Source: Woeseiaceae bacterium
GTDB lineage: Bacteria > Pseudomonadota > Gammaproteobacteria > Steroidobacterales > Woeseiaceae
Assembly (NCBI GenBank): GCA_028279985.1
Contig: JANQMR010000016.1
Coordinates: 248,001-312,000 of the forward strand
Length of the DNA stretch: 64,000 nt
Reading direction: 5' to 3'
In this document: positions 16,633-24,329 of the stretch, piece after piece
Layout of the letters: each line of letters opens with the position of its first letter
How positions within the stretch are numbered: the first letter of the stretch is position 1
Position numbers and translations under genes: made by a program
Notes under the pieces: model-generated
Told to the model about the DNA's origin: nothing
What the model saw: only the letters and a program-made list of their open reading frames with translations
The model's database searches: none

Positions 16633-18210
16633 CTAAAACTCAGTTTCGATGCCTCGTGCCGTCACAAGACCGCTTGATTTGAGTTCCGCCGCTGACCACG
16701 AAAACTCCGCCCGATCGCCATTTCGATACTCGACCCGCAGATTGAGGTCGTGCTCGCCGTGATAGCGGCATGATGCAGCCTGCACCGGTATGCGTATCCG
16801 TTGGGCGAGAGTATGCACCGGCGTAGGCTCGTCCGCGGCGGCGTCGCCGCACCACAGCTCGACCGACGCAAGGTTCGGCGCGCCACGCGCTGCGGTTACC
16901 CACAGCCGTACGTCGCCTGACGGCGTACCGGAGGTATCGGTTGCAAGCGCCACCTCGAACAGGTGGTCCGCCGTCGACTGATCCGCCAGGCGCGTTTCCT
17001 GCTCGGGCGGCTGCGGACCCATCAGCCGTTCGTACCAGAGAAAACAGAACAGCGCGCAGGCGACGAGCACGGGTGAGCTTGCAATCTGTGCCTTCGAGGG
17101 ACCGGCCGTCTTCAGTCGTTTCCAGGTCAGCCACACCCCGGTGAACGATAGCGACGTCATCAGGGCGCCGAACAAAAACCAGATCAGCTTCGTGACGAGG
17201 CCGCCGAAGGTGCCGAAGTGCAGCGGATCGGCGAGGTCGTTGAGATAACGCAGCCAGGGGCTTTCGGTCGAGCGCTGTACGCGCAGCACGGAGGCATCGG
17301 TCGGGTTCAGCCAGACCGCATTGGCGCGCGGGCGCACCAGCCAGTCCCCCGTGCGGCCCTGCACCTGGGCTGCCGCACCCACGCGAGCGGGAAACCGGAC
17401 CAAAACGGGCTCAAGCGCCGGAAATGCCGACTTGGCTGCCGCGACGAGTTGGCCGGCGTCGGCGAGCTCGATCGTCCGCGATGTGTCCCACTCGACGGTG
17501 TCGACCGCCTCCGGCGATTGGTAGTTCAACGGCAGCTCGCCGATGGTGCCGCCGAATTCGAACAGGTACCAGAGACCGGTAACGATCATGACGACAAAAA
17601 ACCACATCGACCAGATGCTGGCGGCACGGTGATAGTCGCCCACCGCCACGCGGGCGGATTTGCCGAAACGAATACGCGTTGCCGCCTGGCCCCACTTGCG
17701 GGTCGTCTTGAGCCCGGTGTAAAGCGAAATCGCAAGCACGAATGCGAGCGACGTCACGAGCGGCAGCCCGATGACATTCGGCATGAACAAGTAACGGTGC
17801 AAGTCGCGCAACACGCGCTGCACAGTGAGCACCGAGGTCTCGCCCGTGACCTCGCCCGTCCATTGGTTGACGTGCAGGAAGTAGTGCTGCCCGTCGCGAT
17901 TGATCAGGCGCGCGCGATAGGCGAAATAGTCGCCGGGCATGCGCGACAAGGTCAAAAGCGTGTCGCCGGGATTGTGACCGCGCGCCGCGGCCTCGAGCGC
18001 GGCCCAGTCGATGGCCGGCCGCTCGGACGGCGGCGTGACACGCATCTCGTCGTGAAACAGCCAGTCGATCTCGTGGGAGACGACGGCAAAGGTGCCCGTG
18101 AACAAGACGAGCGACATCACCCAGGCCAGGTGAAACCCGACCCAGGTATGCAGCTTGTAGAGTCTTCTGCGCGGTGTCGTCTGTTTGTCAGACGGGGCCT
18201 TGCTTATCAT
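16633..18210 (-). CDS. PepSY-associated membrane protein, partner of siderophore receptor
   Basis: 525 residues on the minus strand. Its N-terminus has the PepSY_TM signature: Y-K-L-H-T-W-V-G-F-H-L-A, a first membrane helix, then V-S-H-E-I-D-W-L-F. There are four or five helices, including S-I-W-S-M-W-F-F-V-V-M-I-V-T-G-L-W and W-F-L-F-G-A-L-M-T-S-L-S-F-T-G-V-W-L. The paired histidines in D-L-H-R-Y-L-F and D-P-L-H-F-G-T are conserved in this family, related to inner-membrane ferric-siderophore reductases (FhuF/FoxB/FsrB type). A C-terminal soluble domain of ~110 residues is less conserved. It starts 11 bp after the TonB receptor and is co-transcribed under the Fur box. It likely reduces imported ferric siderophore. 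Confidence 0.87.
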   Translation of the reverse strand: MISKAPSDKQTTPRRRLYKLHTWVGFHLAWVMSLVLFTGTFAVVSHEIDWLFHDEMRVTPPSERPAIDWAALEAAARGHNPGDTLLTLSRMPGDYFAYRARLINRDGQHYFLHVNQWTGEVTGETSVLTVQRVLRDLHRYLFMPNVIGLPLVTSLAFVLAISLYTGLKTTRKWGQAATRIRFGKSARVAVGDYHRAASIWSMWFFVVMIVTGLWYLFEFGGTIGELPLNYQSPEAVDTVEWDTSRTIELADAGQLVAAAKSAFPALEPVLVRFPARVGAAAQVQGRTGDWLVRPRANAVWLNPTDASVLRVQRSTESPWLRYLNDLADPLHFGTFGGLVTKLIWFLFGALMTSLSFTGVWLTWKRLKTAGPSKAQIASSPVLVACALFCFLWYERLMGPQPPEQETRLADQSTADHLFEVALATDTSGTPSGDVRLWVTAARGAPNLASVELWCGDAAADEPTPVHTLAQRIRIPVQAASCRYHGEHDLNLRVEYRNGDRAEFSWSAAELKSSGLVTARGIETEF

Positions 18211-18220
18211 TCATCCCTGC

Positions 18221-20413
18221 TCACCATTCAGCATACACTTCGAGGAAGTAGGTCCGTGGATCGCCCGGGAAGTGACCGGTTCGCGACAGGAACCCGGACT
18301 CGGCATAGGTTTCGTCGAACAGGTTCTCGATGCGCAGTAGCAGCATGTAGGGACCGCGATCCCAGATCACCGAGGCATCGTATACGGTGTACGACTGGAC
18401 ACGCTGCCCGCTGAGGCTCAGGCGGTCGTCGACATAATCGCCGCCGAGCGCAAACGCCGTGTCGATGTCCGGGACCTGGTAGCGCGTCCAGAAGCCGAAC
18501 TGGTGGCGCGGCGCGTTGGCAAAACGGTCGCCCACGCTGTTGCGGATCGTGCTACGGCCGTTGTCTTCCGTGATCCTGGTGTCGTTGTAGCCGTACGATG
18601 CGGTCAGGACCCAGTTCGGGGTGATGTCCGCGGCGATGTCGAATTCGAAACCCTGGCTGGTCACCTCACCGAACTGGACGGAGTTGTTCACGCCGTCACC
18701 CTCGGGATCGCCCGCGGGGTCGTTCTGCAGGATGTTCTCGCGAACGATCTCGTAGGCCGCCGCGCTGGCCTGGATGCGACCTTCCAGAAAGTCGGCCTTG
18801 ATGCCGATCTCGGACATGACACCTTCGGTCGGATCGAACGGTCCCCCAGCCTCCGGAATCTGCGATCTGACGCTCTGCGGCTCGTAACTCTCGGCCCACT
18901 GTGCGAACAGCGACACGTTTTCCAACATCTTGTAGACGGCCCCGAGCCGTATCGACACATTGTCGTCGGAGAAGGTCCGGCCGGCCAGCTCGTCCTCGAA
19001 CTCGTCGAAACGCACGCCGCCGGCAACAATCCAGCGGCCGATGCTCACTTCGTTGAGGAGATACGCGCCCCGACGCTCCTGCGCCGTCTCACGCGGAGGA
19101 CGGAATGCCACGGCGTAGTTTTGCGGTTGCGTGATGCCGTACACCGGGTCCGTGATGGAGAGCGGAACGATGTCCGTAGGCAGCGATGCACCCAGCAGGA
19201 AACGTTGGAGCATGTCCCCGGTGGGGTTCAGGCCGCCGAGATTGGCGACCTCCTCACCCTCGAAATACTCGAAACCGGCCAGCAGGCGATTGCCGACCTT
19301 GCCGAAGGTCGTCGACCATACCCAGTTCGTGCCCAGCGAGAACTGTTCTTCCTTGCGCAACTGATCGCGGAACTGACGGGCGGCGAGATCCGGCGTGCCG
19401 TCGGTGGGCGCGCCGAGCAGGGCCTCGACGTCGATGAGCCGGATCGGCTCGTGGTAGTTCTGTTCCTGCATGCTGTCGGTGTAACGCAGCTTGAGGTCCC
19501 AGGTCAGATTGTCGCCGATTGCACCGTCGAACAGGGCCTGTACCAGGTCCGACTCGAGATCCAGGAAGTCGCTGGCCTCGTTGTGGTTCCAGCGCCGGTC
19601 GGTCAGGAAGTCCCCGTTGTCGGTGACCGGCACGCCGCGCAGGCGGTTGCCCTGCAGGTCTTGCACGTAACGCGTCGCCTGCAAGACGAGATTGGTGTCG
19701 CCGGGCAGTGCGAACGACACGCCGAGATCGTAAATACCGGTGTCGCTTGCGGTGTTGAAGCGCGGCGTGTCGCGTTCCTCGTAGAACACCCCGACACGCC
19801 ATGCCGAGCCCGCGAGACCGGTGCTGCCGTTCACCTCCAGCGAACCGCCGTAACGGCTTTCGTCGCCGATCACGATGCGTGCGCGCGACGGTTGGCTGGC
19901 ATCGGGTTTCTTGGTCACGTAATTGAACAGGCCGCCCGGCGCGCCGGGACCGTAAAGCATGCCGGCCGGGCCTTTGAGAAAGTCGACGCGCTCGATGTTG
20001 AAGAGCTGCGGCACGTTGAAGCCGACGTAAGGATCGCCGCGCAGGCCGTCGAAGAAGATCTCCTCCTGACGGAAGCCGCGTGCCGTGACGCCGGCATAAC
20101 TGAACAGGTTGACGCCCGAGATGTTGCGGTAGATGTCCTGGGCGTCGCGCGCGCCCTGGTCCTGGATGAGCTGCGCGTTGATGCTGGTAACGAGCTGCGA
20201 CGACGAGAGCGGATCGACGGTGAGTTTCCCCGTATCGGTCTCCTGCACGCGATAAAGCGCACGGGCGCGGCCCGTGACGACGATTTCGTCGATGCCGCCC
20301 TCGGACGCATCTCGATTGCCGTCAGCGTCGCCGGCTTGCTGAGCCTGGACGGGTATTGCGGACAGCAGCAGCGCAGACGCCGCGATGGCGGCGGCTAAGA
20401 GCTTTTCGGTCAT
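18221..20413 (-). CDS. TonB-dependent siderophore receptor
   Basis: 730 residues from the ATG ending at 20413, preceded by GGGGAGT. An earlier in-frame ATG at 20452 lacks such a site. Signal peptide A-I-P-V-Q-A-Q-Q, then a TonB box-like D-E-I-V-V-T-G. The plug domain has the siderophore-subfamily pattern: D-I-Y-R-N-I-S-G-V-N, G-V-T-A-R-G-F-R-Q-E-E-I-F-F-D-G, V-D-F-L-K-G-P-A-G-M-L-Y-G and G-G-L-F-N-Y-V-T-K-K-P. The barrel ends R-T-Y-F-L-E-V-Y-A-E-W, with a terminal aromatic. It resembles FoxA/FpvA/FhuE-like receptors for hydroxamate-type siderophores. The exact ligand is uncertain. Operon with the PepSY membrane protein; Fur control is predicted. Confidence 0.93.
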   Translation of the reverse strand: MTEKLLAAAIAASALLLSAIPVQAQQAGDADGNRDASEGGIDEIVVTGRARALYRVQETDTGKLTVDPLSSSQLVTSINAQLIQDQGARDAQDIYRNISGVNLFSYAGVTARGFRQEEIFFDGLRGDPYVGFNVPQLFNIERVDFLKGPAGMLYGPGAPGGLFNYVTKKPDASQPSRARIVIGDESRYGGSLEVNGSTGLAGSAWRVGVFYEERDTPRFNTASDTGIYDLGVSFALPGDTNLVLQATRYVQDLQGNRLRGVPVTDNGDFLTDRRWNHNEASDFLDLESDLVQALFDGAIGDNLTWDLKLRYTDSMQEQNYHEPIRLIDVEALLGAPTDGTPDLAARQFRDQLRKEEQFSLGTNWVWSTTFGKVGNRLLAGFEYFEGEEVANLGGLNPTGDMLQRFLLGASLPTDIVPLSITDPVYGITQPQNYAVAFRPPRETAQERRGAYLLNEVSIGRWIVAGGVRFDEFEDELAGRTFSDDNVSIRLGAVYKMLENVSLFAQWAESYEPQSVRSQIPEAGGPFDPTEGVMSEIGIKADFLEGRIQASAAAYEIVRENILQNDPAGDPEGDGVNNSVQFGEVTSQGFEFDIAADITPNWVLTASYGYNDTRITEDNGRSTIRNSVGDRFANAPRHQFGFWTRYQVPDIDTAFALGGDYVDDRLSLSGQRVQSYTVYDASVIWDRGPYMLLLRIENLFDETYAESGFLSRTGHFPGDPRTYFLEVYAEW

Positions 20414-20466
20414 GGTGACTCCCCGGGGTGCGGTGTTGTCGTTTGAGCACAAGGAATGTTGCGAAG

Positions 20467-20485
20467 TCTAATGAGAATCATTCCC
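20467..20485. promoter_or_regulatory. Fur box upstream of the siderophore receptor
   Basis: The core TAATGAGAATCATT matches the Fur consensus (GATAATGATAATCATTATC) at 15 of 19 positions over 20467-20485. It lies ~55 bp upstream of the receptor start codon, in the usual promoter position. Iron-replete repression of the receptor-PepSY operon is expected. Confidence 0.85.
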
Positions 20486-20671
20486 ATTTGCAATAAATTC
20501 CCCATGGGCGCTGACACCTTGATCTGTTCTTGTCGACCGGCCCTCGTCGATCTGCTCTTGGGCGTCCGCTCGACGTCGAGTGGCCCTATCATCCGTTTGG
20601 TATCGATACACCAATAGCGCTGGAGTCGGCGCCTAGTCGGTTTAAGATCTGAAAATACTTGTCTCGCCGGC

Positions 20672-21652
20672 TCACAGGCCAAGCTGTAGCGCGCGCAGTC
20701 GGTCGGCGATGAGGGCATTTGCGGCGCGTTTCATTGCGACAGGCATATAGCTTCGATCGACGGTTGCCGTGAGCGTCGGCATTTTGTTCGCAATGTCGGC
20801 TACGAAGGACCGCAGCGGTTTCTCCGGAATGCCGAATCGTTGTGCCAGCTCCAGGAAATCGTGACCGGTGTAGAAGCCATACTTTTCAAATGTGTCGCTG
20901 AAGCCATCGGCGAACATATCCAATGCCAGAAAGCCACCGGTATCTCGATTTTCGAATGCGCCGGCAAACAGGCAGTCATAGTTCGGTGTCAAGAAATCAT
21001 AGAATCGCGTTGTGTTACCAGCGCTTCTTTGCAGGCTCGTATTCTTGAGGTGCATGTCGTCATTGCCGATCAGGTAGGCGTGTATGATACGGCGCAGGTA
21101 GTCGAGTACGACGGTCTTCCGGCCATTGGTCATGTCGAGAATGAGCGCGCCAGCTTCCTCGTAGCTGCGGTCGTACTTGTTGTCGCTCAGCATCGCAAAG
21201 CCTTGTACCAGGTCTTCCTGGTGTAGTTTTTGACCATCGTCTGCGCGATCGAATCGTCGTGTGATGTAGACGAACTCATCGTCGGCAAAACTCACGAGTC
21301 CGCAGCCGGCGGTTGGAATACCGAGCAAGGCGCCGGTCCGCATTGCGGCTTGCTCGTTTTCCGCAGCATGCGGAAACTCCTCCGGACTGGGCTTGAGGAT
21401 ATAGTTGCCGCCGGTGGTTACCGCTTCCAACTGATAATGCTCGTTGATGGCAATCGACAGTTTTTGTTGCACACCGGAAATTGAAAGGCCGGTCGTGTAA
21501 CGAACACTCTCCCGCTTGAACGCGGCGCGGGTGAGGCTCATCGTCGGATCGACTCGCAGGCTTCCGAACAACGCAACAAACTCGCTGTCGCGGTAGTCCG
21601 GATACTTCGACCTGATATCGACAGGTTTGAGGCTGATTTTGCAGTTGGTCAT
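20672..21652 (-). CDS. hipT: HipT-type serine/threonine kinase toxin
   Basis: 326 residues, starting with an ATGA overlap on the preceding hipS stop. It lacks the N-subdomain-1 of HipA, which is encoded separately by hipS. The Gly-rich loop reads G-L-S-I-S-G-V-Q-Q-K, so the two serines fall at residues 57 and 59. This is the same S-I-S arrangement and position reported for HipT of E. coli O127, where both serines are autophosphorylated. The catalytic loop I-G-N-D-D-M-H-L-K-N and the metal-binding segment F-L-T-P-N-Y-D are intact. Known HipT phosphorylates tryptophanyl-tRNA synthetase; the target here is not shown. It probably causes growth arrest when HipS and HipB are limiting. The ~260 bp downstream of its end contain no gene apart from the Fur box region. 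Confidence 0.9.
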   Translation of the reverse strand: MTNCKISLKPVDIRSKYPDYRDSEFVALFGSLRVDPTMSLTRAAFKRESVRYTTGLSISGVQQKLSIAINEHYQLEAVTTGGNYILKPSPEEFPHAAENEQAAMRTGALLGIPTAGCGLVSFADDEFVYITRRFDRADDGQKLHQEDLVQGFAMLSDNKYDRSYEEAGALILDMTNGRKTVVLDYLRRIIHAYLIGNDDMHLKNTSLQRSAGNTTRFYDFLTPNYDCLFAGAFENRDTGGFLALDMFADGFSDTFEKYGFYTGHDFLELAQRFGIPEKPLRSFVADIANKMPTLTATVDRSYMPVAMKRAANALIADRLRALQLGL

Positions 21653-21984
21653 GGCACCTTCTCGACTGGAGAATCGGCCGCAACAACAGTGACCGCGCCA
21701 ATCAGGTCTCGGCCGTTCGATAGAAGTAGACCGAAGCGATCGTTTTCATCAATTTTCTGTTGTTGCGACTGCAATCTTCTGAGCCAGCCCTCCGAAACCA
21801 GGTTTTCGAAGAAAGGAAATAGCTGCCGACTGACAAAGACATCTCGTTGCAGCGGCAAATTGAAGCTCAACGGCGTGCCGCCAGCGAGATACTGTGTGTC
21901 GTAGCGGAACTGAAACCCGTCCGATGTTTCGGTAAGCACACCGGCGAGTCGGCCTTCGAAATAGACCTCGGCTATCCGATCCAC
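21649..21984 (-). CDS. hipS: HipS, small antitoxin corresponding to HipA N-subdomain 1
   Basis: 111 residues from GTG 21984, inside the last codons of hipB (13-bp overlap). The stop overlaps hipT. The sequence matches the HipA N-terminal subdomain: V-Y-F-E-G-R-L-A-G-V-L, F-R-Y-D-T-Q-Y-L, P-L-S-F-N-L-P-L-Q and the F-F-E-N-L-V-S-E-G-W-L-R-R-L-Q motif. The usual L-G-A-V block appears near the end (D-L-I-G-A-V-T-V-V). In normal HipA this is fused to the kinase; here the genes are separate but translationally coupled. In the described HipBST systems HipS, not HipB, inhibits the kinase. Confidence 0.88.
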   Translation of the reverse strand: MDRIAEVYFEGRLAGVLTETSDGFQFRYDTQYLAGGTPLSFNLPLQRDVFVSRQLFPFFENLVSEGWLRRLQSQQQKIDENDRFGLLLSNGRDLIGAVTVVAADSPVEKVP

Positions 21985-22268
21985 AGTTTCAAACCGAGCG
22001 AGTCGAGTACATTGTTTAAGCTGCGCAACTGGATCGCGGTGTCACCGTTCTCGATCTTGCTCAGGGTGGAGTAGGCGACGTCGGACAGGTCGGACAATTC
22101 TTGTAACGTCAGCCGCTGCTTTTTTCGCTGGTCGCGAATCAGCACACCCATTTGCTCGATCGAGCTCAGGTGAGTTGCGTCGCCGGAGTGACTGTCTTGT
22201 CTGCTTGCTTCGAGATATTCCGTCCTGAGCTCGTCGATCAGGGTGTCGAAACGTGTTGCCGTGGACAT
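21972..22268 (-). CDS. hipB: HipB-type Xre repressor of the hipBST operon
   Basis: 98 residues from the ATG ending at 22268. The frame continues upstream into the promoter region, but the first Met within good coding context is here. Residues ~55-98 are an Xre helix-turn-helix: L-I-R-D-Q-R-K-K-Q-R-L-T-L-Q-E-L-S-D, then V-A-Y-S-T-L-S-K-I-E-N-G and L-N-N-V-L-D-S-L-G-L. An N-terminal ~50-residue helical extension is present. As first gene of the operon it should bind upstream DNA and repress transcription, with HipS-HipT acting as co-repressors. Confidence 0.88.
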   Translation of the reverse strand: MSTATRFDTLIDELRTEYLEASRQDSHSGDATHLSSIEQMGVLIRDQRKKQRLTLQELSDLSDVAYSTLSKIENGDTAIQLRSLNNVLDSLGLKLWIG

Positions 22269-22278
22269 ATGAAAAAAA

Positions 22279-22328
22279 CGATATATTTGGAGAAAAGTAA
22301 GAATATCGCTTGAAATACCGATAATCAA
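22279..22328 (-). promoter_or_regulatory. hipBST promoter and candidate HipB operator
   Basis: Minus-strand -35 TTGATT (22328-22323), a 17-bp spacer and -10 TATTCT (22305-22300). The half-sites CGATAT (22279-22284) and ATATCG (22303-22308) form an inverted repeat overlapping the -10. The downstream half lies ~10 bp before the hipB start. The geometry fits autorepression by HipB. Promoter strength and binding are not shown by sequence alone. Confidence 0.5.
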
Positions 22329-22331
22329 TCC

Positions 22332-22357
22332 ATTTTATTTAAAAATATAAATAAAAT
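22332..22357. promoter_or_regulatory. AT-only 10-bp inverted repeat upstream of hipBST
   Basis: ATTTTATTTA / TAAATAAAAT forms a perfect 10-bp dyad with a 6-nt loop, in a stretch almost without G or C that contrasts strongly with the GC-rich surroundings. It could be an UP element, a nucleoid-protein (H-NS-like) site or a second operator. Confidence 0.45.
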
Positions 22358-22420
22358 ATAAAAAACATCTAAAAAGATATGGAAAAAGCGGTCTCAAAAG
22401 ACGTGCGAGTTGAGGGGTGC

Positions 22421-22447
22421 CGAATTCGAATGCGCGAATTCGAATGC
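22421..22447. repeat. 13-bp direct repeat between hipBST and the ECF operon
   Basis: CGAATTCGAATGC occurs at 22421-22433 and 22435-22447, each containing the palindrome CGAATTCG. It lies in the ~310 bp between hipB and the sigma factor gene, which otherwise holds the hip promoter and no gene. Function unknown. Confidence 0.8.
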
Positions 22448-22580
22448 TCCAAACACATCGAACAGCGCGTTGAGCCACGCCGGGCTGCCGCATAATGGCC
22501 AGCAACGATAGGGTCCAACCCCGGACGATACCCTGTCTACCTCAATTACGGAGAACTACGACTCACGCCGGCGGCACCAC

Positions 22581-23105
22581 GTGGAATCAGCGGACAATAG
22601 CGAAGATCTCGTCGACTGGTACGACCAGTGGCACCGGCTGATCGTCCGTATCCTCCGGCAGCGGCTGACGTCGGCCGCCGACGTGCAGGACTTGTCGCAG
22701 GAGGTTTACATGCGCCTGCTGCGGGTTCCGCATCTGGATCTGATCGAATACCCGCAGGCGTATCTGTACCGCGTCGTCGCCAGCGTCTGTAGCGAGTGGG
22801 CGCTGCGCGCACGGCAATCCAAGCCGCACCTCGAAGACGAGGTGGATGAGCTGCCCGCCGGTACGGATATCGAGCGGGACGTGCAGGGGCGTTATTCGTC
22901 GGAGCGTCTGCACAAGGCGCTGAAGGAGCTGCCGCCGGTCTGCCGGGCCGTGATCGTGCTGCAGTGGCGCGACGAGATGACCTACGCGCAGATTGCCGAG
23001 CACCTCGGCATTACGCCGCGCATGGTCAAGCGCCACATCGTCACCGGTTACGAACACCTGCGAAAACGCATGGCCGATCACCGGCGGCCGGAGCGGCGGG
23101 GGTGA
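22581..23105 (+). CDS. ECF RNA polymerase sigma factor, FecI-like
   Basis: 174 residues from GTG 22581. Region 2 is visible as L-I-V-R-I-L-R-Q-R-L, then D-V-Q-D-L-S-Q-E-V-Y-M-R-L-L, Y-P-Q-A-Y-L-Y-R-V-V-A-S-V. Region 4 is L-P-P-V-C-R-A-V-I-V-L-Q-W-R-D, then T-Y-A-Q-I-A-E-H-L-G-I-T-P-R-M-V-K-R-H-I. It belongs to the FecI group that is released by TonB-receptor signalling. The FecR-like gene follows immediately and the STN-domain receptor next, giving the complete signalling cassette. It likely activates the downstream receptor promoter. Confidence 0.92.
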   Translation: MESADNSEDLVDWYDQWHRLIVRILRQRLTSAADVQDLSQEVYMRLLRVPHLDLIEYPQAYLYRVVASVCSEWALRARQSKPHLEDEVDELPAGTDIERDVQGRYSSERLHKALKELPPVCRAVIVLQWRDEMTYAQIAEHLGITPRMVKRHIVTGYEHLRKRMADHRRPERRG

Positions 23106-23110
23106 CGGGC

Positions 23111-24229
23111 ATGGATCGTCCAGACGACATCCCCGACAGCATCCTGGCCGAAGCGGCGGAATGGCTGACGGCGCTGGCGTCCGGCGAGCTGCCGCAGGCG
23201 GAGCGCCGCGCGCTCGCGGCCTGGCTGACGCGTTCGCCGATGCACATCGAGGCGCTGTTGTCGGCCGGCGCGCTCAAGGCCCGGTTTGCCGGCGAGCTCA
23301 AGGCGCATCCCGAATGGTTTCCCGACGTGCTGGCGGAGCTCGAGCTGGATGAGAACGTCGTGCCGCTGATGGCGGAGGACGGTTCCCGTGCGGAGCGCGT
23401 TACCGCGGAAACGTCCGCGCGGCGAAATGTATGGGTAAAGTCGCGGCGAACGGCGGGCGGGCTGGCCGCGGGTGTCGCGGGGCTGGTCGTGAGCTTGTGG
23501 CTGGCCTTTGCCGCAAACGATGCCTGGCTGGATGGCTGGCAGACTTATCAAACCGAGTTGGGTGAGCAGCGCTCGCTGGTGCTGGGTGATGGTTCAGTGG
23601 TGCAACTGAACACGCAGTCGGCTTTGCGAGCACGTTTGAGCCAGGACGAGCGCAGGATCGAGTTGATCCGTGGAGAGGCGGTTTTCGACGTTGCAAAAGA
23701 TCCCGCCCGGCCGTTTAGGGTGCAAAGTGGCGATGTTACAGTTGAGGCGATCGGTACCCGGTTCAATGTGTATCGGCAGGCTGGGAGCACCGTTGTCACC
23801 GTCGTGGAAGGGCGGGTATCGGTGTCACCGACGGGGTCCATGGACCAGGCAGCAGGCGGTATCGCCGACGTTCCCGAACCGGTGCCACCCGCTTTCGAGC
23901 TGACCGCCGGCGAGCAGGTCTCGCTGCCCCGACAGGGTGCCGTCGCCGAGGCCACACCGGTAGACGTCGAAGCGGCCACGGCCTGGACCCAACGGCGCAT
24001 CGCCTTGTCCGGCCACACACTCGAACAGGCGGCGCGCGAATTTAATCGTTACAACCGTACACAATTGACGATCGTCGATCCGGCCCTGAGCGAACGCCGC
24101 ATTACCGGTGTCTTCAACGCCAACGATCCCGATGCGTTCGTTGCGTTCATAGCGGGTTCGGTGCCGGTGCGCATTGTCGAGCGTCCTGATGGTGGCCGTG
24201 AAATACATACGCTCGACGGACCCGAATAA
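23111..24229 (+). CDS. FecR-family anti-sigma / signal transducer
   Basis: 372 residues from ATG 23111, preceded by GGGGGTG. GTG 23102 overlapping the sigma stop is an alternative. The N-terminal ~110 residues are cytoplasmic: A-A-E-W-L-T-A-L-A-S-G-E, A-L-A-A-W-L-T-R-S-P-M-H, the DUF4880-type sigma-binding region. One membrane segment follows (G-L-A-A-G-V-A-G-L-V-V-S-L-W-L-A). The FecR domain is periplasmic: R-S-L-V-L-G-D-G-S-V-V-Q-L-N-T and G-T-R-F-N-V-Y. The C-terminal part contacts the receptor STN domain in FecIRA-type systems. It transmits substrate binding at the outer membrane to the sigma factor. Confidence 0.92.
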   Translation: MDRPDDIPDSILAEAAEWLTALASGELPQAERRALAAWLTRSPMHIEALLSAGALKARFAGELKAHPEWFPDVLAELELDENVVPLMAEDGSRAERVTAETSARRNVWVKSRRTAGGLAAGVAGLVVSLWLAFAANDAWLDGWQTYQTELGEQRSLVLGDGSVVQLNTQSALRARLSQDERRIELIRGEAVFDVAKDPARPFRVQSGDVTVEAIGTRFNVYRQAGSTVVTVVEGRVSVSPTGSMDQAAGGIADVPEPVPPAFELTAGEQVSLPRQGAVAEATPVDVEAATAWTQRRIALSGHTLEQAAREFNRYNRTQLTIVDPALSERRITGVFNANDPDAFVAFIAGSVPVRIVERPDGGREIHTLDGPE

Positions 24230-24329
24230 AAAAGTAGGGTCCAGTGCCGCGGGTTACCCTGTTTATTACGGGGAGGGCAACAACAACAAACGAATGCCCG
24301 GCTGACAAGCTGACCCAGGGGGACCAATA

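Noticed and set aside
18503..20398. Long plus-strand frame opposite the siderophore receptor
   Set aside because: Antisense of a clear TonB receptor preceded by a Fur box.
22387..22399. Third copy of the MITE left end (AGCGGTCTCAAAA)
   Set aside because: The match is too short and no REP core or partner end follows.
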